A stretch of DNA of 31,300 nucleotides, from assembly GCF_000003605.2 (NCBI RefSeq), contig NW_003119425.1, positions 1,950,981 through 1,982,280 on the forward strand, written 5' to 3'. The translations under genes and the position numbers were made by a program. Shown piece by piece: positions 1 through 9,300 of this stretch. Below the pieces are notes generated by a model that worked only from the letters and a program-made list of their open reading frames with translations, was not told the origin of the DNA and did not search any database. The stretch is from Saccoglossus kowalevskii. Taxonomy: Eukaryota > Hemichordata > Enteropneusta > Harrimaniidae. Positions within the stretch are counted from its first letter, which is position 1. Every line of letters begins with the position of its first letter.

Positions 1-480
1 ACTTGAATATCAAAAGCTGAAAATTAATTAATTATGCAATTAGCTTATTAATATATACTGATATTACCCTAAAAAGTATCAGGTTTGTGCAGTGTCCTAT
101 GACATCTATGTACCAAGTTTTATTGAAATATGATGATTAGTACTTGAGATATCAGTGGAAAAGCCGAAAATTGATTAATCATTATGCAAATTAGGTAATT
201 AATATTGCACCGATTTTTACCCAAAACTAATCAAATCTGCGCATTAGTTTGGAGCATCTGTGTGCCAAGTTTCATCAAAATCCAATGAGTGGTTCTTTAG
301 ATATCAGTGGAACAGTCATGGAACAGCTAAATATCAGCTAATTATCATGCAAATTAGGTAATTAATATGCATGGATTTTTACCAAAACCTAATCAAATCT
401 GCACATTGACCCAGAGCATCTATGCACCAAGTTTCATCAAAAATTGATGTATGGTTCTTGAGATATCAGTGGAACAGACG
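1..480. repeat. Interspersed repeat, about three diverged ~155-bp units
   Basis: Three imperfect units follow one another, each about 153-160 bp. Each carries the same ordered phrases: an AT-rich part with 'ttaattatgcaa' and 'taattaatat', then 'ccaagttt(c/t)at(c/t)', then 'gagatatcagtgga' near 146, 299 and 459. The first unit is cut by the window edge. No ORF of note runs through it. This type of unit ending in a CA microsatellite is common in marine invertebrate genomes; the family name cannot be given from sequence alone. Confidence 0.7.
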
Positions 481-518
481 GACACACATACACACACACA
501 CGCACATACAGACACACT
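481..518. repeat. (AC)n microsatellite
   Basis: An interrupted CA/AC tract sits directly after the last unit of the preceding repeat and probably belongs to it as a tail. From 521 to 781 no repeat or coding signal was recognised. Confidence 0.8.
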
Positions 519-781
519 AACTGCAAAGACTCCCTTTTTGTGCTTCGCACACAGGAGTTAAAAATGTAATACATCGAAAATGTACAGAAAATGTAGTTAT
601 CGTGATCCGTCATATCCTGAGCATCTATTTTGATCCACCTGGACATTCCAGTATTCTAATTACCTCGGCATGCGCATTCAAATTTGTCTGAGTTGGAACG
701 CTTATGCGAGAGCGAGATTGAAATGGGATCTTGGTATTACAAACCCCAAGTAATGTACCTCTGACTGTAGTTATAATTTGT

Positions 782-1690
782 AGATTGTAGCTCACATTTC
801 AGATTACAGCTCACATTTTAGATTACAGCTAATATTTTAGATTGTGGCTCACATTTTAAATTGTAGCTAATATTTCACATGGTAGCTGATATTTCACATG
901 GTAGCTAATATTTCATATCATAGCTCACATTTCAGATGGTAGCTAATATTTCAGATTGTATCTAATATTTCAGATGGTAGCTAATATTTCAGATTGTGGC
1001 TAATATTTCAGATTGTGGCTAATATTTCAGATTGTGACTACTATTTCATATCATAGCTCACATTTCAGATGGTAGCTAATATTTCAGATTGTGGCTAATA
1101 TTTCATATCATAGCTCACATTTCAGATGGTAGGTAAGATTTCAGATTGTGACTAATATTTCATATTATAGCTCACATTTCAGATGGTAGGTAAGATTTCA
1201 GATTGTGGCTAATATTTTATATTGTAGCTCACATATCAGATGGTAGCTAATATTTCATATCATAGCTAACATTTCAGATTGTGGCTAATATTTCAGATGG
1301 TAGCTAACATTTCAGATTGTGGCTAATATTTCATATTATAGCTCACATTTCAGATGGTAGCTAATATTTCATATCATAGCTAACATTTCAGATTGTGGCT
1401 AATATTTCATATCATAGCTCATATTTCAGATGGTAGCTAATATTTCAGATTGTGGCTAATATTTCATATCATAGCTCATATTTCAGATGGTAGCTAATAT
1501 TTCAGATTGTGGCTAATATTTCATATCATAGCTCACATTTCAGATGGTAGCTAATATTTCATATCATAGCTCATATTTCAGATGGTAACTAATATTTCAT
1601 ATCATAGCTCATATTTCAGATGGTAGCTAATATTTCATATTATAGCTCATATTTCAGATTGTGGCTAACAATTCAGATTGTAGCTAACTA
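782..1690. repeat. Satellite of 19-bp monomers with a 57-bp higher-order unit
   Basis: About 48 tandem monomers of 19 bp make up the block. Three variants recur: A 'gatggtagctaatatttca', B 'gattgtggctaatatttca' and C 'tatcatagctcacatttca'. In the right half (roughly 1260-1640) they are ordered A-B-C or A-C, giving 57-bp and 38-bp higher-order units. The left edge (782-900) is more degenerate. This indicates successive rounds of unequal exchange or slippage. No coding frame is supported. Confidence 0.9.
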
Positions 1691-1769
1691 AATGTAAGGC
1701 ACAGATATAGATATTGGATTAAATTAATTTATTTTGTGACCAAGAGGGGTAGGATAGATTTATACTCAC

Positions 1770-1839
1770 CAGTCCCTGGGTAAGGGGGTGGTGGTTGATC
1801 AGCCATATTTGGGTAAGGTGGTGGTGGTTGATCAGCCAT
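1770..1839 (-). CDS. First coding exon of a PPxY-containing Pro-rich protein (LITAF- or CYSTM-like), partial
   Basis: Read on the - strand, the exon opens with an acceptor (TTTTTACAG at 1861-1869) and 21 bases of leader. The start ATG is at 1839-1837, followed by 23 codons plus one base up to a strong donor CTG|GTGAGT (GT at 1769-1768). The peptide is MADQPPPPYP, then N, then MADQPPPPYP again, then GT; the repeat is a 33-bp in-frame duplication. Each copy holds a PPPY, which fits the PPxY motif bound by WW domains of NEDD4-type ligases. Short N-termini like this occur in LITAF-domain and CYSTM-type membrane proteins (family knowledge). The body of the gene would lie left of the window, so the identity is inference. 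A chance ORF between good-looking splice sites remains possible. Confidence 0.5.
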
Positions 1840-1860
1840 ATTTGAAAGATAAAAATATTC

Positions 1861-2755
1861 CTGTAAAAATAAATAACATTGTCAAGCATAATATACAGAT
1901 ATAAATTATTTATATTCATAAAACACTTCAAATCTACACTGCATGATATAGAATATATATGAGAAATTTCTGTATTTGTTTTTCTTACCGGTATTTATGA
2001 TTGGGGTTACATTTTTACACAATTAAAAGTTGGTTTTGCTCAAAAATATAAAAGTGAATCTATACTGTATCTGCTCTATAATAGGAGCACATCTCTGACT
2101 GAATTACATGTACATTTAACCAAAAGTTACATTTAATGTACAGTGCGTCATTCAAATATGACCTATTTTGACACTTTTGTCATTTACGCAGTACACGCTA
2201 TTAATTCAGTAAATACGGAATTTGTTTTTTTCTTGGGATCAAATTTGTGTCATTGGAAATATCAGGGAAAAATTAAAATTTAAGAATCACTCTGAAAGGA
2301 AGTAGAACTTCTGAGCAAATTACTGAACAAGCAACATCATACCAAAATTATGTGTATTCTAGAAGCAAGTTTTCGTTTATATATACACCATCTGTGTCTG
2401 TACCTGGCAAAGCATCAAGTGAGTAATAAAAAACTAACAAAAAACAACCATACGTTCAAGTCGATTTATTGAAATTAATTTACATAATATAAAAAAATTA
2501 ACTAAGTAATTTACATATTGTATTTAAAGTTAAGAACCAAAGATGATAATGCAGTATAACTGTTGACAGCCATTCATGGCTATCTATAATAGATAAATGC
2601 TAAAATGCATGTGCATATATACATATAACAGTGACAATATTTTGTATGAAGATCTGCTTATGTTATCATCCAGGTTTTATTCTGCCATATGTGGACGTTC
2701 AAATAATGTTCTCAAAATTGCTGCATCGTTTTCCACAGACAATAGTTTAACCTAC
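1861..2755. other. AT-rich stretch with no recognised gene
   Basis: If the PPxY exon is real, this is its upstream intron or 5' region. The only sizeable reading frame, starting near 2597 on +, has no recognisable domain and runs into the repeat arm at 2756. No RNA gene or clear promoter was seen. Confidence 0.5.
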
Positions 2756-3954
2756 TGTAGTTGTCCGGGTAAGTGCCCATCTCCCAATTTTGATACAATA
2801 AAGAAATTGAGGTCATGTCCGGTCATACGCCCAGGGGGTCTTTTTTACACTTGTAATAACAAAAATAACAAAAATCTATTTTTGTTGTTGTTGTATTAAC
2901 AGTTGACTTCCTTGCAGTCTGTTGTGATTCTTGAAACTTGAAAAATAAATGTCAATTGTGTAAAACGAGGGGTGAACGCGAAATAGCCGTGACAGCAAAA
3001 TAGGTAATTTCGCATTCTGCCTTCTGTTTATTTAATTTACCGTAAATTAATGAAACGGCAATGTTGCAATATTGTAGCAACCCGTTCCTGGGAGAGTGTT
3101 TGAGAGCATGTTATTTTGGCTTATAAAATATTTAGTAGCAGCTTGCGAATCCATAGCTAGGGCCAGCAATTTTGCAATGTCACGCTGATGATTTGACCTC
3201 TATGATGGAACACTAGTAGTGATGACATTCTTAGCCAATCAGTACAGCAGATGCTTAAAGATCAAAGATCATAGAGCAGAGTCGTTTGCACGCGATCCAA
3301 TTTTTCTTTGTTTCTTTTTTGTGATTAGACATGCCAAGCTGACAGACAGTGAAATTGTGTGCGACGACATCGACAAACCTCAAGATGAATCTGTAGGGAT
3401 TTTGTTGGATGGCGACAGTGATGCCAACTTGGACTTGGAGGGTTTTGACGTAGGCGAAGATGGCACTAAACATGCAAATAGAGATTTTCAAACAACTATG
3501 AACTTTCGTAATTTTGACTGTGTAAATTCATAAATTATTATTGTTCGTGTACAGTATGACTGTTGATCCGTTATTTTTCAAAACTGGAAATAATTTTATG
3601 CAGTTTAACCCCTGACATTTTAGTTCATTTTGAGTTAACACGTATTGGGAGTGTTTGTGGCGTGGAAATCCTAATTCAAATGATTCCTCACTGTCGATTT
3701 TTATTATTTCTGGTTTATCTGTCACATTATAAGCAATAAATTATTTTTGTTTTACTTCTAATGTCGCATATTGTTCATTTATTTCCGTTGCATGTTTTCA
3801 TTTGCCATTCTATTCCCTGCCACAGTTCAATCTGCGTGTTGTCAATTTTTGCAAATTTTTGTTTTTTTGCAGGGGGTGTCAAGGCATACGCCCATCCCTA
3901 TTTTTTGACAATTTTCAATGTTCAGGACCTTGGGCGCTTACCCGGACAACTACG
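2756..3954. mobile_element. Inverted repeat pair bounding a 1.2-kb possible DNA-transposon relic
   Basis: The 24 bases at 2756-2779 (core GTAGTTGTCCGGGTAAG) recur in inverted orientation at 3931-3954, matching at 22 of 24 positions. A TTAA lies close outside each arm (2747-2750 and 3967-3970), and the interior holds an acidic ORF fragment. Together these recall a piggyBac-like element, whose target site is TTAA. However, the distance from TTAA to the arm differs between the two sides, so the ends are not clean. The two arms could also be independent insertions of one repeat. Confidence 0.4.
3323..3533 (+). pseudogene. Acidic ORF fragment inside the inverted repeat pair
   Basis: A long pyrimidine tract and GATTAG at 3322 make a good acceptor. 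The open frame from there gives about 70 residues rich in Asp and Glu (for example KLTDSEIVCDDIDKP, LLDGDSDANLDLEGFD) and ends at TAA 3531-3533. Acidic N-terminal stretches are typical of piggyBac-type transposases, but no DDE catalytic region follows, so at most a remnant is left. It could equally be a chance frame. The identity is inference. Confidence 0.3.
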
Positions 3955-4975
3955 GTATAAAAGTAATTAAAACATAATTACTACTTATTTTCAGCCCACA
4001 AAAACCCTGAATTATGTTACTACCACCAGATATATTGGCGAATTTTATCGAATGAAGGGTTACACTTTTAATTATGACTAGCATGCTCAGTGAAGGCAAC
4101 ATTCATCCAGGTTATTGGTAGTGGTACAATTTAATGAAGATTGCAAATTAATGTTGATAAATTTTACAGAAAATTAATAGTCAGTTTTCATGCATTATTT
4201 GAGTGTGTCCAAATCGTACCTGTATGTGGATGACACTCACATAATGTGGGTCACATAATTATATGTCAATTTCACTATCTATTGCCCCACTGATCTCTTA
4301 CCCATGTACCGATTGAAGATGCAGTCAATATTTGTATTATTATACTGAATAAAAAAAAACATTTTGTAAAAGGCAGTTATGCAAGATCTTTCATTTTTTA
4401 ATGACAATATCTATAAGCTGTTTCATCACACTTCTAATCGTTTGTATGTATTTATATTCCATAATTCTTTCCAAAATTACTGTCACATTTATGATTCTTG
4501 TAGTTATAAACTAGCTTTAGTCGACTGTCTAACATTTCAGAAACTGTGATGTTTACACATGACAAACACACAAAAATAACATGTAAATCGTTGCCCACCC
4601 CAACAGACTTATAAATCACCATAAGAAATACAAAGAAATGAGGTAACTAATAAATAAACTGGTATAACTGAGAATATAAAAACACTCTCTTCTCTCACAG
4701 TAGGCATTTTCAATGAAAAATTATCATGGTTTTACTAGCTTAGCAAAAACATATCTTCAATGTTCGACGAATCATGCAAATCGGAACAAACTGGATCATA
4801 TAGATGCATGTATGTGCTTGCATTACATTGCTGAACTGTTTCAATTTCTATAATTTCTATTATATCTCAAACAAGGATAAGGCCCTGTATCAGGACTTGG
4901 TTTTTCCACCCCATAGATTTCCATGCAAATGACTTAAGCAACCAACCAAAAAACCACATGACTAAAACGAGGGGG
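3955..4975. other. AT-rich stretch, nothing recognised
   Basis: No reading frame with domain character, no RNA gene and no clear tandem or inverted repeat was found here. An AATAAA at about 4348 has no gene that can be assigned to it. Confidence 0.5.
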
Positions 4976-5300
4976 GGCAAGGGTTATTTTCATTCAACGT
5001 AATTGCAATATTTTTTTGTTCGTACAACGTAAATTGAAAAAATAAATTCCGTAATTCTGTAATCACAGGCTAGACGTACAACGTAATCAATCAAGTATTT
5101 TTTTCGTACACTGTAAAAATGTGTCATTTTTCTCGGTACGTACAAGAATTTCCATCCAAATAAAAAAAGGTCTTAAAGAATAATCCAGGGAAATTACATT
5201 TTCGAAACTGCAAAATTCAATTTTCACTGTAAACTGTAAAAACTTTTTTTTTTTCCTTGTAAATTGTAAAAAGCCCTTTTTATTTCCCGTAAAACTGTAC
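4976..5300. repeat. Low-complexity dispersed repeat with 'cgtacaacgtaa' and 'actgtaaa' phrases
   Basis: The phrases 'cgtacaacgtaa' and 'gtaaa(c/t)tgtaaaaa' recur at irregular spacing between poly-T runs. The block is bordered by G-rich (aacgagggggggc) and C-rich (ctacccccttgcccagcc) ends, which may be degenerate inverted termini. No coding potential is seen. Confidence 0.45.
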
Positions 5301-5310
5301 CAGCTACCCC

Positions 5311-6285
5311 CTTGCCCAGCCTCTAGAATGTTGGGCCCTTGTGACTAGATGTAGGTCAGTGTAATATATTATATGCATCACCTGTGTACCTCAGTCTAAC
5401 AATACACTATGTCTGACTCACAATCACATGAGGGCTGAAAATCCCAATAAATCGATCAGTGCTATTTTTATTACCCCCCTCCACCCCGATTTTAGTATTT
5501 GAAATCCGGAAAGAAAATAGTACTGATCAATTTATTTTCATCCCTCAAGAAATTCGAGACCTGTACTACGTCCATGGCCAGACTAACATTAACAATAGCA
5601 TTAGCAGGGCAATCGATGGGGAATAATAATAATTCACCACCCCGTATATGGAATACGAGTCTGAGATCAAGTCCCTTTACAAGAAAAAGGGGTGATGGTC
5701 GATCGTCGCAATGCGACGTGTTCGATATGGTCTCATACGTCATGTAACAATTAAATGTTTACATGAGATTCGAACGTACGGTACATGGCACCATATCCGA
5801 GCATATCCGGCTCCGACGACAAGGTCCCCGCCGCCCCCTACGGTCACCGACCTCTTGAACACAAAAAAAAGACCTAAGAGTGCAATGACCTCTTGCCTCA
5901 AGCGTCAATGATTATCAGTATATATATATATATATATATATATGCCCTACCTTAGTCCAAAGTCCACAAATCTCTGCTAGAGTGGTTGATACTGTAATCT
6001 GGAAATTCAATCAGAATAGAATGAATTTGAATCGCTTATCACTTTGTAAATAACAACAAATTGACAGTAAATGAAACACTCGTCTCGTCTTTGATTGTTT
6101 TCCTCCTCTTCCAGGCAACTTTAAATTTACTTTAAAAATTCATTTTACATGAGCTAATACTTTTTTGTTGATGTTAATGAAATATTTATTATACTGAGAT
6201 TATTAGTATCTGGGGATAATAAGATGATAAATTTATGAAGTACAATTGTATGAAAATAGCAAAGAAATAACATGTTTATTCGAGG
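5311..6285. other. Region upstream of BIRC5, with a (TA)n tract at 5919-5943
   Basis: The open frames on both strands between 5492 and 5911 mirror each other and have no domain character. A 15-bp palindrome CGTCGCAATGCGACG is at 5704-5718. The TA microsatellite is 25 bp. A TTTGAA hexamer at 6026 resembles a CHR element, but it is over 350 bp from the survivin start and so is not convincing. Confidence 0.5.
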
Positions 6286-6301
6286 TTGATCTTTTGGTCA
6301 A

Positions 6302-6313
6302 TGCGCATGCGCC
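6302..6313 (+). promoter_or_regulatory. NRF1-like site in the BIRC5 promoter
   Basis: TGCGCATGCGCC fits the NRF1 consensus YGCGCAYGCGCR at 11 of 12 positions. It lies about 80-90 bp before the preferred survivin ATG. NRF1 sites typically sit just upstream of the transcription start in CpG-type promoters. The function is inferred from the motif only. Confidence 0.5.
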
Positions 6314-6323
6314 AAGTTAACGA

Positions 6324-6333
6324 CCGCCATTTT
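6324..6333 (-). promoter_or_regulatory. YY1-like site in the BIRC5 promoter
   Basis: CCGCCATTTT on + (AAAATGGCGG on -) matches the core of the YY1 motif. It sits 11 bp downstream of the NRF1-like site and about 60 bp before the ATG, a usual place around the transcription start. Confidence 0.4.
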
Positions 6334-6393
6334 CAAAATATTATCAAGGCGACTCAGCAGCTCCTCAGAATTAATTCAGAATTTCATCGCACA

Positions 6394-9300
6394 ATGGAGA
6401 AAACTTCCGATAAAACGTGTGACACTGTCGAACAAATGCCTGATTTCTCTATGAATATGGAAGCTAGTCGCCTGGCATCTTTCAAAGAATGGCCGTTCGA
6501 TTCAGATTGCCAATGCACTCCAAAGAAGGTAGATTTTTTAAATCACAGCAGTCTACAACTGTTTTTTGTATCTTAACCTTTTTTATTTAATAAGGAAAGA
6601 GTTCCTTAGGGTCCCTCACCCCTAACCCCTCCAAATAATTATAAGTGACCAAAGAGGGGTATATACAATTGAAATGAAGGAGGGGTACTTGAGGGTCAGG
6701 GTTAGGATTAGATTTATGGGTGAGTGGCCCTAAGGAGCGATTTATAAATTAAATTATATTTTACATCTACTACAATGAACGGCATAATTGCGTGAAATTA
6801 GTTTGGAACGGTCGGTCCGTTTGATTGATTATGCGTTTGTCGGTCGGTATAACTGTAATAACAAACTGGCTACATTTTAAAAACAATCAGCGACGAAAAG
6901 GCGGAGGTTAATGAGACAAACCGTTTTACTCAAAGGTGTGGTAACTGTGATCTCATTTGTGCCGAAGAAACCCGTAATGTGACACGTTCGTATAAAAACA
7001 AGATTTTGATGGTAACGGTTCGTCAATTTTCGAAATATACCGATAACTAAATCCTGTAATAACCTGGAGCTGTCTAGCACCCTGGCCTGGCAACCCAGTC
7101 TGGCACCCATTTGAGTTCAGGAAGTGAAAGTTTCTCTGAACTCGCGTTGAGCGTGTACAGTCATCATTGTTGTGAAAAACATTTGTGTGTGTGCAATAGT
7201 CCGGGAAATTTTGTTTTAACAAAATAGAAAGGTGTTTAGAGCGACTACCGTTGTCTTTAATCAGCTTCGAAAATTTTCCATATTCTATATACTCTGCCAT
7301 CGAGGAAATTACACTAGCTGACACTAGATCATTCTTCAGTGCAACGGGATATCTGTTCGTTTAGCTCAGAAACTGTACAAAACTGCCCTTTTTAGGGCCA
7401 CCACATCTTCCAGAAAGAGTTATACCGTGTTTTAACGAGGGTAACAGTTTGATTTAGCTATGGGTCTGTAGCTCTTTTTTGTGTCGGCGTTTAGTCTTTG
7501 TGGTGGTTTTTTAGTTTAATAATAGTGTCATCAAATTTGTTGTTTTCAGACATTAGGATTTTTATCGACACAGAAGAGCTATGCCCCCTATAAACTAGCC
7601 TAACACAAATGTGCGTCGCCAATACAACATTTACCGTCACCGATTTATATTACGTGCAGTGGACGGTTGGGCGTTATGTTTGCTACAATGTATTTGTTTA
7701 TCATAATTGTCTACTCTACAAACCAAAACATAACCGTTTACAAAGCCTGTCGCCGACACTGGGACACGTTTCGATCTAACTAATTTCACGCAATTGTGAT
7801 GTTTGTTGTATCATATATTTCTTCCTATCAGCATCCAATGACATCACTATGCAAATTAGGACGCAGAGTAAAATATCAATAATTATTACTACCTTATAGT
7901 ATACTAAAATATATTTGGATATTTAGAGTACTAGCGAATTCCAACTTATGGTCCGGTTAGACTTAAAATACACCACAAATATTCACTTTTGAGATATAAT
8001 TTTTGGTATGTGTTGGTTCCTGGATATCTAAGCTTCGTCGTCCTGTACTTCATTTAGTAATTCGAACTTCCCAGATTGCGTAAAGGGGGAGAGTTTCGCG
8101 ATTTTGACATCGAAAATGCCTTTGCTTCATTATTTGCTGAGGGACGACCGCTCAGATATGTGCTCTGTAAATTGCAGCACATGGACCTAAAAACGCTAGG
8201 TAATCAAACAAAAATGACGTTGTACTAAAGTCCAAAAAGTACGTTCAAGGTCTTCATTTTTTTCGTAGCATAAAAACGATTTACTCCCTCGCTTATTGTG
8301 ACACCCTCAAATCAACTGATTTCCATTCCCCTCAAGAGTCAAAATGGTATGTGCCTCCATTTTACGACACGACTGAAAAAAGTCTTTTTTGCTTGACGTG
8401 TTCATTTGCCTTCAATTACGTTTCAGTGACTGTCACTGTCGCATTCTGAGTCTTGTCGATAACATTTTGGTTCAAATCCACGTAGCTATCGGCGAACATT
8501 CAAGAAATCTTTCATTTCTTTGTCAACTAACAAGCCGGAAATTAAATTAGCATAACAATGTGTTCGAAGGTTGTTGCCATTTTATTCGACAGCTTTCCAC
8601 ACTAGTGCCACACCACAGACAACTAAAACATTTAAACCTTTGTTGGGAAATTCACGTGTAAATTGCGTTTTACAGTCCCTCAAGTTTGTTCCAAAGACTG
8701 CAGTCGCACCAGAGATAACCACAACATTGATTCGTTTCATTAGCTGACTTTTTTTAACTATTCTGACGTGTTCTGGACTGTATCATGGAGCTATAAATTA
8801 GCTCCATGGCTGTATATAACAGTTAGACACTGACAAGTAAGTAGGTTGGTACAAATGTACTAGTAAACAGCCCGGAACATAGTCAATATAGGAATCTGAA
8901 TCAGTTCGGCCCTGAAAATAGCGTCATCGCACAGTATTCCATTAATGAATGAAGTTTACATAACAATTTTATGCCTACAAATCATCCTATAATTATTGAC
9001 AAGTTGTTACTACCTTATACTAAAACAAGCCGGTAGGCTGGTTGGCCATCGGCTCCGCTAAAAAAAACAAACATGTTTTCGGCTGTTGCCACGGTAGGCA
9101 CCGGACACCGTATACAAAGTTCGCCAAAAAAACACTCAGTTTTTAGAAGTCACTTTATTTTATTGCTAGGACGTATTCTGCTGTTAAATTTGTTATTTCC
9201 AACCGTTTTGCAATAGTATTTTCTAGATTGAAGGCAGCATTAACAGTTCATTCAAAGTTGCGTTGGGATTACGTTGATACAGTGTAACAATGTCGGCGCT

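Noticed and set aside
1719..1931. 70-codon - frame with a repeated IWLINHH(H/P)LTQ
   Set aside because: It is the same 33-bp duplication read in the wrong frame; the frame giving MADQPPPPYP ends in a proper donor.
2597..2899. 100-codon + frame with a CSCPGKC motif
   Set aside because: The Cys motif comes from the repeat arm at 2756-2779; the end is low complexity (NNKNNKNLFLLLLY).
5492..5911. Overlapping frames on both strands
   Set aside because: They mirror each other, have no domain character and no splice context; likely chance in a less AT-rich stretch.
6877..7324. 123-codon - frame as a possible transposase in the 6786-7795 element
   Set aside because: No DDE/D signature, helix-turn-helix or zinc finger could be seen.
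8468..8479. GGTTCAAATCC matches a tRNA T-loop / B box
   Set aside because: No A box, acceptor stem or cloverleaf could be built from the 60-70 bases before it.
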